The notes below the pieces were generated by a model that worked only from the letters and a program-made list of their open reading frames with translations, searched no databases and was not told the origin of the DNA. Of a stretch of DNA of 64,000 bases, positions 42,472 through 51,465 are shown piece by piece. Source of the stretch: Roseiflexus sp034432635 (lineage in GTDB: Bacteria > Chloroflexota > Chloroflexia > Chloroflexales > Roseiflexaceae); the NCBI GenBank assembly GCA_034432635.1, contig DAOUBK010000080.1, positions 100,671-164,670 of the forward strand. The letters run 5' to 3'. Positions within the stretch are counted from its first letter, which is position 1, and each line of letters opens with the position of its first letter. Made by a program: the position numbers and the translations under genes.

Positions 42472-44886
42472 ATGGCTTCCATAAAACGGAAATTCCGCTG
42501 GGGTCTTGTGCTTCTGGTGCTGGGGTTGCTGATTCTCCTGACCGGTTGCTCGGATTTCGTAGACGACGACCAGGTGAGTATTGCACCGCATCTGGTACTG
42601 ACGCTCGAGTCTGGCCATACTGTCGGTCAGACGTTTGTAGCACGGCATGGAGGGCTGAATGGAGTGGAGGTTTATCTTTCTCCCGAATCAGATGTTCAGG
42701 GGCAAGTAACCCTGCATTTGCGCGAAAGTCCCCTGAGCACTGCTGACATACTGACCATCTCTCGTTCTGTGAGTGCCGGTCAAGAGGGGTACTATCATTT
42801 CAGTTTCCCCCCTATCTTGCATTCGCACACGTGCTATTTCTATGCTGTTCTGGAGTACGATGGTTCGGGTGTGATCAACGTGCCTGTTGGTGATCTCGAC
42901 TCTTACTCATATGGTGCATTCTATTTTGACCATAAGCCACAGAAAGGGCAGGCATTTTTCCGCTTGAGATATGATCCGATATCTATAGCGCAAGACTTGT
43001 TGCTTATGGTTTGGGGCTGGATGACATACGGAATAGCCGGACTATCGATTTTGTTCTTCTCTGGCTACTGGATCGCTCGTAAATGGGTCAGTCACACCAC
43101 AGATTTTACTTCTACGCTGATTGTAAGTATATGCGTTGCCTTAGCAGCCTGGATGACCTTTTTAGCCTGGTGTGGAATGTTCATTCGCTTGAATGATTGG
43201 TGGGTCAGATGGCTGGCAGGCTTGAGTTGTGTAGGAGGGGCATACTTTTTCTGGAACGACAGAGGCATCTGGCAGCGAAAAAGCTTCTGGACGGGCTATA
43301 ACCCCCTTCAAACCATCGCTTTCTGGTGTGTTGTGCTTCTCGGTGTAGCCTTACGGCTTTTCGTCGGCAGAGGATACATTGTGCTGCCTGGGGTTGATGC
43401 ATATCACCACACGCTGATTGTACAATTACTGGCAGAACAGGGCGGAATTCCGTCCACCTACGAGCCTTACGCTCCACTGATCAGTTTCTCTTACCACTTC
43501 GGATTTCACAGCATCGCTGCTCTCTTTTACTGGTTGTTCGGCGCCGATCTTCTGGCCACAACCAAGATTACTGCACTTGTCCTCAATGGGTCTATCGCTG
43601 GTATGGTGGGTCTGCTCAGTGAGCGGATCACCGGTCATCGACGCTCTGCGGTCATCAGCGCTGCGCTCGTCGGACTTGTTCTGGTTTCACCTTTTTGTCT
43701 GTTGCGGTGGAGTCGATTGACCCAGACAACCGGAACACTTTTTCTTACTGCCAGTCTCTGGTCTGTGCTTGCCAAAAAAGATCGAGCAGGGTGGGTCATT
43801 CCAATTTTGTTAACAGCGGGCACAATCTTTAGCCACTATCGGGTAGCACTCTTTGGCGCCGTATTTCTGGCAATCCTGGGGGGAATGCACATGTTGAGAG
43901 GTCACTGGAAACGGGTCCGTGAGTTGACACTGATCGGATTGTTTAGCCTGGTTGTGAGTGCTCCCTGGATCGCACGCATCGCATGGGTTCAGTATGACCC
44001 TTATGGCTTGCGGATCACCTATCCTGTTCTGGACAATTACAATACCATCGAGCGTGTTGAGTCGATAGTCTTATCGTTCCCAACCAACTGGCCGGTAGTA
44101 TACGCGCTCATACTGCTTGCTGGAATGCGTCTGCTTTGGGGCAGAACGAAGCGGAGACTGGAACTGGCTTTTGTAGTATGGGGCATCGTTCTGATAGGCG
44201 GCGGGGCGCTTCTTCCCAGAGTCACCGGCAGGCAGTTCTGGGAATTGACAACTGCATTGCTCACACTCTCGCTGCCAGTTGCCACCTTGATGGGGGTATG
44301 GGCACATGATGTATGGGATGCACTGTTGGGGAGATTACGTTTCGCAGTGCGGGGAATACTGATCACTGCGCTGGTTGCTGGCATCTCTGCGGGTATATAC
44401 GCTCTCCCCGCTGTCGTATATACAGCGCAACCGTACATTCGACCCGGAGATCTGGTCGTGATGAAGTGGATAAGAGATTATACCTCCGAGGATGCTTTCT
44501 TCCTGGTAGAATCTCTTCAGTTTAACTGGTCTCCGGGATGGATGGTGGGAGCAGACGCGGGATACTGGATTCCGCTGCTATCCGGTCGAGCCAGCGCATT
44601 GCCTCCGATGATCTATCCTGTAGAGTGGGGTGACCGTTCCCGACTTTCTACAGGCGTAGAGGTCACATACAGAATGTGGTCGAGACAGGGAACAGATAGT
44701 GTGCCTCCAAGTCGGATTTTGTCTGACTATGGTGTGACGCATGTCATGATAGGCTACCAGAGTAGCCTGTCGCAGTCGTCGGCGTGGTTAGCCGATCCCG
44801 GGCTTGAAGAGGTCTACCGCTACGATAAAGGGAAAATCCTGGTCGTGAGGAATTCGGCGGATAAACCTGAACGTAGCGGCAATTGA
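42472..44886 (+). CDS. Large multi-pass membrane protein, probably a GT-C-fold glycosyltransferase
   Basis: The 804-residue protein starts with a signal anchor or lipobox-like segment (LLILLTGCSDF), followed by a soluble beta-rich extracytoplasmic domain (about 30-190). The rest has ten or more transmembrane helices. After one early helix comes a loop with VDAYHHTLIVQ, resembling the acidic substrate loop of GT-C enzymes such as STT3/ArnT, then repeated hydrophobic helices and a terminal soluble domain beginning near residue 665. It may transfer a sugar from a lipid carrier, but no family is certain. GAGG five bases before the ATG supports the start. It is first in a surface-glycan block. Confidence 0.6.
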   Translation: MASIKRKFRWGLVLLVLGLLILLTGCSDFVDDDQVSIAPHLVLTLESGHTVGQTFVARHGGLNGVEVYLSPESDVQGQVTLHLRESPLSTADILTISRSVSAGQEGYYHFSFPPILHSHTCYFYAVLEYDGSGVINVPVGDLDSYSYGAFYFDHKPQKGQAFFRLRYDPISIAQDLLLMVWGWMTYGIAGLSILFFSGYWIARKWVSHTTDFTSTLIVSICVALAAWMTFLAWCGMFIRLNDWWVRWLAGLSCVGGAYFFWNDRGIWQRKSFWTGYNPLQTIAFWCVVLLGVALRLFVGRGYIVLPGVDAYHHTLIVQLLAEQGGIPSTYEPYAPLISFSYHFGFHSIAALFYWLFGADLLATTKITALVLNGSIAGMVGLLSERITGHRRSAVISAALVGLVLVSPFCLLRWSRLTQTTGTLFLTASLWSVLAKKDRAGWVIPILLTAGTIFSHYRVALFGAVFLAILGGMHMLRGHWKRVRELTLIGLFSLVVSAPWIARIAWVQYDPYGLRITYPVLDNYNTIERVESIVLSFPTNWPVVYALILLAGMRLLWGRTKRRLELAFVVWGIVLIGGGALLPRVTGRQFWELTTALLTLSLPVATLMGVWAHDVWDALLGRLRFAVRGILITALVAGISAGIYALPAVVYTAQPYIRPGDLVVMKWIRDYTSEDAFFLVESLQFNWSPGWMVGADAGYWIPLLSGRASALPPMIYPVEWGDRSRLSTGVEVTYRMWSRQGTDSVPPSRILSDYGVTHVMIGYQSSLSQSSAWLADPGLEEVYRYDKGKILVVRNSADKPERSGN

Positions 44887-45146
44887 GCAGAGGGTCAGTG
44901 CAACGGCTGTTCAGTATCCTGTCCGGAAATCTGAACATCTGGGACGCTGACCTTTTATGTGATATGCGAAACATCCGTCGGTTTGTTGTTTGCACGGAGT
45001 TTTGCTTCAAACATTCTCTACCTATCGTTCGTCAATCTGGTCATTTTTTTCGATCTTCATGGTTGAGATGCGATCATTTTTTTGAAACATGTTTTCGGGC
45101 GGATTTGAAAAGATCGTTGCGGAAAATCTTCTGAATGGAGCCCAAC
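44887..45146. other. 260-base spacer, AT-rich for this genome
   Basis: Runs of T, such as TCATTTTTTTCGATC, and several A/T-rich tracts set this spacer apart from its surroundings. It could hold a promoter for the glycosyltransferase gene, but I found no confidently spaced hexamer pair and no terminator for the upstream gene. Confidence 0.35.
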
Positions 45147-46307
45147 ATGAAGGTCTGCTTCGTTACGACTGCCTTTCCTCGTTGGGTAGGCGATGGCGAC
45201 GGGGCATTCATATGGGAACTGGTTCGGGCAGTGGCTCGACAAGGAATCCACGTGCGTGTAGTTGCTGCCCACAGTCCAGGAGTTCCGACACATGAATATA
45301 TGGACGAAATCGAAGTCGTTCGTCCTCGCTACTGGTGGCCCGAACAATGGGAGGTCATGCGAAAGGCTGGCGGAGGACTTCCGGTCGCCTGGCAAAAGTA
45401 TCCAATGACGCGCATACAGGTTTTGCCATTTCTCCTTGCGCACACACTGGCTACAGTTCGCAGTGCGCGACGCTGTGATCTGGTGCATGCTCACTGGACG
45501 CTATCCGCAGGAGTGGCCTGCCTGGGTCGTTCTCTCCATCGCAAGCCAGTTATCGCTACAGTACAGGGAAGCGATATCTTTCAGATACCCCGGCATCCCG
45601 TCGGAGCATGGTTGACGCGCAGCATCCTGCTCGCCTGTGATCGGGTCACGGCATTGAGCCACGCACTGAAGGAACGGGTGGTGGAGCTGGGAGTTAACCC
45701 TGAAAGGGTACATATCATTCCCAATGGCGTAGACACCGCTCAGTTTGTTCCCTCCGACGAGGAAGAGCGTGAGAATCTCATCCTGTTTGTAGGTTCCCTG
45801 ATCGAACGTAAGGGAGTACGGTACTTACTCAGGGCAATGCCGGCGGTCTTCAGCGATTTTCCGAACTACCGGTTGGTGGTTGTTGGAGACGGTCCTCAGG
45901 CTGGCTTCCTGCGCACGCTGGCTGATGATCTGGGGCTTGGCGAGCGCGTGACCTTTGTTGGTTTCCAACCTCAGGACATGATTCGGTCCTTGATGCAGCA
46001 AGCCCGGCTCCTGGTCTTGCCCTCGCTGGAGGAGGGAATGGGAGTGGTCCTGGTAGAGGCGCTGGCTTGTGGCACCCCTATCGTCGCCAGTCACGTCGAT
46101 GGTATACGCGATGTTATCACGCCTGATGTGGGAGTGATGGTTGCTCCTGCCGACTCAGCCGCGTTATTTGCGGGAGTGCGCGAAGTCTTGGGCGATCCTG
46201 TCCGATGGAAAGCGATGAGTCGCAGCGCACGTACGCGAGCCGTAACACACTATGGGTGGGATGAGATTGCCGCCCGGTTTGTCGATCTCTATCGGTCGGT
46301 GCTGTAA
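45147..46307 (+). CDS. Glycosyltransferase family 4 protein
   Basis: The 386-residue GT-B protein has an N-terminal acceptor domain starting KVCFVTTAFPRWVGDGDGAFIW and a C-terminal donor domain. Donor-domain segments are IPNGVDTAQF, LFVGSLIERKGVRYLLRAMP, VVVGDGPQ, and the EX7E-type LPSLEEGMGVVLVEALACGTPIVAS. It transfers a sugar from a nucleotide-sugar donor, probably during extracellular polysaccharide or glycolipid assembly. The ATG at 45147 has GGAG six bases upstream. Neighbours are a GT-C-like membrane protein and two methyltransferases, supporting a glycan role. Confidence 0.88.
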   Translation: MKVCFVTTAFPRWVGDGDGAFIWELVRAVARQGIHVRVVAAHSPGVPTHEYMDEIEVVRPRYWWPEQWEVMRKAGGGLPVAWQKYPMTRIQVLPFLLAHTLATVRSARRCDLVHAHWTLSAGVACLGRSLHRKPVIATVQGSDIFQIPRHPVGAWLTRSILLACDRVTALSHALKERVVELGVNPERVHIIPNGVDTAQFVPSDEEERENLILFVGSLIERKGVRYLLRAMPAVFSDFPNYRLVVVGDGPQAGFLRTLADDLGLGERVTFVGFQPQDMIRSLMQQARLLVLPSLEEGMGVVLVEALACGTPIVASHVDGIRDVITPDVGVMVAPADSAALFAGVREVLGDPVRWKAMSRSARTRAVTHYGWDEIAARFVDLYRSVL

Positions 46308-46812
46308 CCTCGAGAAAGCGATGCGTCACAGCGACATCCGACAATTCCAGATGATCGATGATGCGCGCGTACCAGTAGATCTCTTCTCTGTACCTGTTAT
46401 TGCTCTTCACCGGTGCGTACCATCGTGTCCCTGTCATTGTGCAAGGTCGCCGCGTTCATCGGCGTGGTCGCGTCAGATTCCGCTCCTGTTACGTCGGGTA
46501 CCTGAAGGCGCCACTGGCGGGTGGACAACAATGCAGCATAGTCGCTGCGCCTCGATCAACACAATGTCTGATGCCGGATGGGTATCATCACCTGGAGGCC
46601 TCACCTTGCCGTGGTGTGAGCGTGTTTCTGTTTGCCACTCCCCCGTTCTGCAGCACGGTCCCCGACTTCACGAACGTTAGTGTGATTGTACTCCGCGGGG
46701 ACGACACACTCGGCCGTGCTGATTGTATTACCCGGACCACCGTCCAATCCAGTAGCGGCTGCCTGGCGTTTCTGACGGGCGCAGGCGATACCCGGAAGAA
46801 AAATCTAGTGCC
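46308..46812. other. Gene-free region after the glycosyltransferase
   Basis: Open frames of about 140 codons cross the region, but the composition and lack of motifs argue against coding. No repeats were recognised. The orphan promoter at 46813 follows directly. Confidence 0.4.
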
Positions 46813-46841
46813 TTGACAGATCTCTGGTAGCACCCTACAAT
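46813..46841 (+). promoter_or_regulatory. Near-consensus promoter with no gene close downstream
   Basis: TTGACA (46813-46818), a 17-base spacer and TACAAT (46836-46841) form one of the best sigma-70-type promoters in the window. The next coding start is about 385 bases away. The transcript would begin near 46848. Confidence 0.75.
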
Positions 46842-46847
46842 GCCGCA

Positions 46848-46916
46848 CGGCGTTGCTTAAGAAACAAAAATCGAGTAGTATTCCGCAAGGTCGCGGAATC
46901 ATCATTAGTGTTTTTA
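46848..46916 (+). ncRNA. Possible small RNA or structured leader
   Basis: From the predicted start near 46848 the sequence reaches a 7-bp hairpin, ATTCCGC at 46880-46886 with GCGGAAT at 46893-46899, and then TTTTT at 46911-46915. The T-run is 11 bases from the stem, so termination is uncertain. The remaining roughly 310 bases to the methyltransferase start hold nothing recognisable. It could equally be the 5' end of a long leader. Confidence 0.3.
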
Positions 46917-47231
46917 CCCGAACGCTGCCTTCAAGGATGGCTACCCACCTGCATGCTGAACTGCCTGCGAGTCGATGTGTTTCCGACAGCGTCATTACAG
47001 GTGCCCGTTTGCTCGCAGCGTTTTTGCCTTGTATCGCCTGATTGATTGGTAGTGACACGCCGTGCGAAGTGCACGTGCTACTGCTTGCTGTTCAACATCC
47101 GCCAGGGCTGGTGTTGACCGGTGGCAGCTCGCAGGTGGTGTTGGTGGGTTATAGATTGATCGGTCGGGGTGTCACGCTATCCACGGAGCCAGGTGATACC
47201 ACGTTTGGGATACACTTCTGGAAGTAAGGAT

Positions 47232-47945
47232 ATGTGGGAATGGCTGCACGCCAGCAGACAGCGGATTGAGGAAGAGATGGTCGGCTCACCTGAGTGGTGG
47301 TGCTTCTCGCCATCTTTCTACGCTCACTACGTCACCGTTATGCCGCTGCTCAACCGATACGCGCGGGGAAGAGTGATCGACCTGGGGTGCGGTTTGATGC
47401 CCTTTCGGAATGTACTGATGAAGCAAAAAGCTCTGTATCACTCCCTGGATTTGCGGCCCCGATCAAGTGAAGTGACGTATGTCGGGGATGTGCAGAACCT
47501 GCCTCTCCTTACAGCCAGCTACGATGCGGCAATCTGCTTCGAGGTACTGGAGCACATTCCCCATCCCTTTCAGGCAGTTCGCGAAATTCATCGCATTCTT
47601 AAGCCCGGCGGCTTCGTCATCTTCTCGGTACCATACCTTAGCCGACTTCACGATCAGCCCTACGACTACTTCCGTTTTACTATCTATGGGTTACACCTTT
47701 TGTTTAAAGAGGCAGGCTTTAACGTGCTGAGCATTCAGGCGAAAGGGGGGATCATCGCTTTTCTAGGTCATCAGGTTTCGACACTGTTGCTGAGTATCGG
47801 GTGGTCTGTGTGGGGAGTGCGTCAGGTAGTCTGGTTCTTGAACAAATGGCTTATTACGTACTGGCTCTACAGGATGGACAGGGCGCTCAAAACCTCGGAC
47901 CTCTTTGCCTTAGGATATGTGGGAGTCGCCCAAAAAGCATGTTGA
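47232..47945 (+). CDS. Class I SAM-dependent methyltransferase
   Basis: The 237-residue protein has the SAM-binding loop GRVIDLGCGLMPFRNVL, an acidic residue after strand 2 in YHSLDLRP, DVQNLPLL and SYDAAICFEVLEHIPHP. The post-fold motif RILKPGGFVIFSVPY follows. The C-terminal part has a hydrophobic stretch (LLSIGWSVWGVRQVVWFL) that may touch the membrane. Methyltransferase_11-type proteins in glycan clusters often modify lipid-linked sugars. I chose the ATG at 47232; GGAAG lies seven bases upstream. The next gene begins 22 bases after the stop. Confidence 0.85.
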   Translation: MWEWLHASRQRIEEEMVGSPEWWCFSPSFYAHYVTVMPLLNRYARGRVIDLGCGLMPFRNVLMKQKALYHSLDLRPRSSEVTYVGDVQNLPLLTASYDAAICFEVLEHIPHPFQAVREIHRILKPGGFVIFSVPYLSRLHDQPYDYFRFTIYGLHLLFKEAGFNVLSIQAKGGIIAFLGHQVSTLLLSIGWSVWGVRQVVWFLNKWLITYWLYRMDRALKTSDLFALGYVGVAQKAC

Positions 47946-47967
47946 GACCCTGAAATGTAGCACTGTT

Positions 47968-48711
47968 ATGAGGAGATCGTATCAGACGGATTTCTACAAC
48001 CTGTCGCAGCGTGTACGAGACCCATCCAGTCGGCAGGAAAAAGCGGAGAAAATCATCTGGGCGCTGACGCAGTACGTGGAACATATTTCCTCGCCGGCAA
48101 TATGTTTGGATGTGGGGTGCTCATCGGGAATGATTACCTCTGCCCTGGCCCCGCTCTTCAGCACCACGGTAGGACTAGAGTATGACACGGTCGCTCTCCG
48201 TGCAGCGGATGATGTTTCTCGAAAAAGGGTTCAGTTTGTGCGGGGAGACACCATGTGTCTCCCTTTTGATGATAGTGTCGTTGATGTGATCATTTGCGCT
48301 CAGGTCTATGAGCATGTTCCCGATGACGAGAAGATGTTCGCAGAGATCTACCGTGTTTTGAAGCCCGGCGGTGCTGTTTTCTTCAGTGGTCCCAACTGGC
48401 TGTTCCCGATTGAACCGCACTACTTTTTGCCATTTCTTCACTGGCTTCCTGAGCGGTTCGCATCGTTGTACTTGCGGATGAGTGGGCGGGGAACCTCGTA
48501 CTACGAACGGTCACGTCATCTGTGGGGACTTCGGCGATTGGCGGCTCGCTTCACAATCCAGGATATTTCTATTGACGTCCTGAGGCAATGGTACTTGCCC
48601 AGGTCTGGGAAAGTCGGGAGAGTTCTACAACGTTTGCCAGAAGGGTTCTGGAGCGCATTGTTACCTCTTTTTCCGAACTTCAACTGGATTCTACGCAAGC
48701 CTCTGGAGTGA
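47968..48711 (+). CDS. Class I SAM-dependent methyltransferase
   Basis: The 247-residue protein has CLDVGCSSGMITSALAPLF as its SAM loop, GLEYDTVALRAA after strand 2, FVRGDTMCLPFDDSVVDVIICAQVYEHVPDD, and RVLKPGGAVFFSGPNWLFP. It belongs to the same broad family as the preceding gene but differs in detail, so the two are not a recent duplication. The ATG at 47968 was chosen because the earlier ATG at 47917 overlaps the previous gene; neither has a strong ribosome site, so the start is uncertain. A role in surface-glycan methylation is inferred from context. Confidence 0.82.
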   Translation: MRRSYQTDFYNLSQRVRDPSSRQEKAEKIIWALTQYVEHISSPAICLDVGCSSGMITSALAPLFSTTVGLEYDTVALRAADDVSRKRVQFVRGDTMCLPFDDSVVDVIICAQVYEHVPDDEKMFAEIYRVLKPGGAVFFSGPNWLFPIEPHYFLPFLHWLPERFASLYLRMSGRGTSYYERSRHLWGLRRLAARFTIQDISIDVLRQWYLPRSGKVGRVLQRLPEGFWSALLPLFPNFNWILRKPLE

Positions 48712-48801
48712 TGGTTTTTCCCGGGTCTGGGGTTGCATATTCGGCGATCTAAAGATGCATCTCTGCTTCTTATGCGTTTGCGACATCTGGAAGGATCAAT
48801 C

Positions 48802-49743
48802 TTGAAGAAGAGGTACACGTCCTGGCGAAAGCCGCTCTTTGTGATGGGACTGACTCTAGGGGGCGTGTTATTCCTGCAACAGGTATGGGAGATCTATGCA
48901 GCAACGGGTTGGGGAAGGCTGCATCTTTCCCAGCCAGCCTGGCTGTGGGTCGCCCTGTCGTGCGTGACGGTCGCTTATTTTGTTCAGATGCTCTCCTGGA
49001 GCCTGATTATGCAGTATCGGGGGGTTTCTCTGGGACTGAGTCTGACGGTACGGGGGTACTTTCTCGCTTTTCTTCCCCGGTACATTCCCGGAAGTATATG
49101 GGGGTACTGGAGCCGAAGCGAGTGGCTGAAGCAGTCCTGTGGGATTACCTATACAGATTCGGCCCTGGCTTCCGTTCTCGAAACGCTGGCGTTGGTGCTG
49201 ACCGCGACCTCAGTTGCAGGCGGTTGGCTTGCCTTGCGCCTGCAGGGATTCGGCGGGCTTGCACTGGGTATAGCTTCTGTGGGGATGCTTCTCTTCACCT
49301 GGTTAGGATTACCGGGACTGGTATTCTGGTTGGAACAGTTGCGGAGCGGAAGTCGGTCGTATCGTGCGAGTCCTGTCGCGTTCCGTGCCTGGAGTGCAGC
49401 TATCGTTCTATATCTGATCCTGTGGATTCTGCATGGTGGCGCCATATACTCGATCATCCAGGCTGTCCTGTTCGATCCTCTGGTCGATTTTCCAGGGGCA
49501 GTATTTGTTATGAGCTCGGCATGGCTCATCGGGTTCATTGCTGTTGCGGTGCCAGCGGGGATTGGAGTGCGCGAGTTGACCCTTGCAACGCTTCTGTCCA
49601 GTCAGTTCGGTCTGCTCGCCTGGCAGGCAGGTCTTGTGGCCGTTGCTGCCCGGCTTGTCGTCATTGTGGCCGAGGTCGAGTGGCTGCTGGCTGGTATGGC
49701 TCTCCACTTCTACGCCCAATGGAAATCTTCTACAGAGGGCTAA
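48802..49743 (+). CDS. Lysylphosphatidylglycerol synthase TM-region / UPF0104 family membrane protein
   Basis: The roughly 313-residue protein has eight or so transmembrane helices, and it shows typical family pieces: FLPRYIPGSIWGYWSRSEWL, LASVLETLALVLTATSV, and VPAGIGVRELTLATLLSSQFG near the C-terminus. Relatives include AglD-type and MprF membrane domains. They are often encoded with glycosyltransferases and may move or modify lipid-linked sugars. I chose the TTG at 48802, which follows GGAAGG by seven bases; an ATG at 48772 is an alternative. It ends the glycan-related run of genes. Confidence 0.78.
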   Translation: MKKRYTSWRKPLFVMGLTLGGVLFLQQVWEIYAATGWGRLHLSQPAWLWVALSCVTVAYFVQMLSWSLIMQYRGVSLGLSLTVRGYFLAFLPRYIPGSIWGYWSRSEWLKQSCGITYTDSALASVLETLALVLTATSVAGGWLALRLQGFGGLALGIASVGMLLFTWLGLPGLVFWLEQLRSGSRSYRASPVAFRAWSAAIVLYLILWILHGGAIYSIIQAVLFDPLVDFPGAVFVMSSAWLIGFIAVAVPAGIGVRELTLATLLSSQFGLLAWQAGLVAVAARLVVIVAEVEWLLAGMALHFYAQWKSSTEG

Positions 49744-49759
49744 TCACCCGCTTGTGGTA

Positions 49760-49788
49760 TTGATCCCTTCGACTTTTCCTGCTATAAG
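49760..49788 (+). promoter_or_regulatory. Probable promoter of the secreted repeat protein gene
   Basis: TTGATC (49760-49765) and TATAAG (49783-49788) are 17 bases apart. The predicted start near 49795 leaves a leader of about 37 bases containing AGGAG. Confidence 0.7.
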
Positions 49789-49831
49789 ATTGGACATACT
49801 ACGTTATATCTATCGACTCAGGAGAACCGAC

Positions 49832-51274
49832 ATGCGAAGTGAAGTGCGGATCGTATCGGCAGTGGTGCTGGCTGTAGCGCTTGCCCTGGTAGCGAGTGCC
49901 TCTAGTCTGGCACAGTCTACAAACAAGCAACTATCGACAAACTTTACCCTGGTCAATCTGGGGAGTGGTCCTGCTACCGGGACCATCAACTATATCAAGC
50001 CGAATGGGGCACAATGGGGCCAGGAGAGCTTCAACATCCCCAATGTAGGTGGCCAGGCAATCTTCCGTCAGTATGCAAATACAGGGAGTCCTGGCAATCC
50101 TAACCTGAGTTCTGGAGCAGGCTCGGTAATGGTTATGTCTGATCAGCCCTTGGGCGCGGTCGTACAGATCCAGGCCCGTGGTCAGAATCCAACCAGTAGT
50201 GGCGCCTATTCGGGTCTCTTGCAAGGCGATACGAAGTTCTACGTGCCTCTCGTGGCGAAGAATCTCACCACCGCCAGCGGTACGGGCAATTCTCAAATTA
50301 TTGCCCAGAATACGGGGAATTCAGCCACCAATATTCAGTTCACGCTGATTGGAGGTGGTAACACCTATACTTATACGGCTCCCAGTGTTGCGCCGGGTGC
50401 GTCGTTTACCTGCGATCTTACGACTGCTTGCGGCACCGGTGTGCCCAATAATTGGGCTGGCTCTGCTGTTGTGGAGGCTACTAGTAGTGATGGAACAATC
50501 GCCGTTGTCTCCAACTTCTTTACCGGTGATGCGCTGCAAACCTTCAACGCCTTTAGCTCCACATCACCGAGTACGAAGTGGTTTGTGCCGCTGTTCACGT
50601 CGCGGTTGCCCAATAGTCTGAGCACTCCTGTGGCTGTTCAGAATTTGAGTGGCAACACGATCAATCCGGGTGGTGTGACTCTGACCTGCACGCCCGATCC
50701 TGCTGCTACAGGCTTCTCTACTTTCCAGAAGCAGAATACTGATCCTATCGTTAACAATGCGGCTTACTACTTCAATCCCGTTACGGATACATCGATCCCG
50801 ACAGGGTTCTTTGGGTCTTGTGTGATCACTGCTACAGCCAATGTGGTCGCTTTCGTTCAGATGCGATTTATTGCCACCGGGGAAGCGGCTGCGTATGAGG
50901 CGATTCCTGATGGGGGAACGGATACTAAGACAATAATTCCGCTGGTCGCCAAACGCCTCGCCAACGGCTTTGCAACCGCAGTGACCATCCAAAACCTGAG
51001 TAGTGACACTGCGAACGTGACTTTGACGTACACTCCGTCGTCAGGTTCCTCCATCACGTATAATACGACCATTCCTGCCAATGGTAGTCTGATCCAGAAC
51101 CATCGCGTTCCAGGGGGATCACCAAATCTTCCTGACGGCTGGGTTGGTACATTGATAGTGCAATCCAACAAACCTATCAATGCCTTCGTCCAGCTCACGT
51201 TCTTGAGGTCCATCAATCCCGGTTTGCCGGGCGGCGATAACTTTATGGCACATAACGCCTTCACTCAGCCGTAA
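49832..51274 (+). CDS. Large secreted protein with four Ser/Thr/Asn-rich beta repeats
   Basis: The 480-residue protein has a signal peptide ending near SSLAQS. It then has about four repeats of 100-130 residues. Each runs from 'VPLVAK.L', 'VAVQNLS' or 'TIQNLSS' through 'G.VTLTCTP' to a 'P..W.GS..V.S..PI.AFVQ' end. The composition (many Ser, Thr, Asn, Gly) is that of an exported, probably surface-exposed beta-sandwich or stalk protein. I do not recognise a named family. AGGAG seven bases before the ATG and a promoter just upstream support the start. A strong terminator follows. Confidence 0.75.
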   Translation: MRSEVRIVSAVVLAVALALVASASSLAQSTNKQLSTNFTLVNLGSGPATGTINYIKPNGAQWGQESFNIPNVGGQAIFRQYANTGSPGNPNLSSGAGSVMVMSDQPLGAVVQIQARGQNPTSSGAYSGLLQGDTKFYVPLVAKNLTTASGTGNSQIIAQNTGNSATNIQFTLIGGGNTYTYTAPSVAPGASFTCDLTTACGTGVPNNWAGSAVVEATSSDGTIAVVSNFFTGDALQTFNAFSSTSPSTKWFVPLFTSRLPNSLSTPVAVQNLSGNTINPGGVTLTCTPDPAATGFSTFQKQNTDPIVNNAAYYFNPVTDTSIPTGFFGSCVITATANVVAFVQMRFIATGEAAAYEAIPDGGTDTKTIIPLVAKRLANGFATAVTIQNLSSDTANVTLTYTPSSGSSITYNTTIPANGSLIQNHRVPGGSPNLPDGWVGTLIVQSNKPINAFVQLTFLRSINPGLPGGDNFMAHNAFTQP

Positions 51275-51296
51275 CAAGACCCCTTCAGAGGACGGG

Positions 51297-51353
51297 CCGG
51301 CCGGTTTTGCGGTGCAACTGCAACGGGCCGGTTCGTTCTCTTTTGCTTTTTTG
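51297..51353 (+). terminator. Terminator of the secreted repeat protein gene
   Basis: A long hairpin pairs CCGGCCGGTTTTGC (51297-51310) with GCAACGGGCCGG (51320-51331), with small mismatches. It is followed by a T-rich tract, TTCTCTTTTGCTTTTTTG. It begins 23 bases past the stop codon. Confidence 0.75.
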
Positions 51354-51465
51354 ATGTCGCGGGTGAGCCATGTTGACGTTCTGCCGTTGACCTGCGGCAC
51401 TCGAAGACGCGGTCTTCGGAAGAATCGACTCTCCCGACTGCGTTTTGGAATGCGAGGAGATTGTG

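Noticed and set aside
46400..46816. Open frame of 138 codons after the glycosyltransferase gene
   Set aside because: No family motif, no ribosome-binding site and biased composition. A decayed gene remains possible but is not supported.
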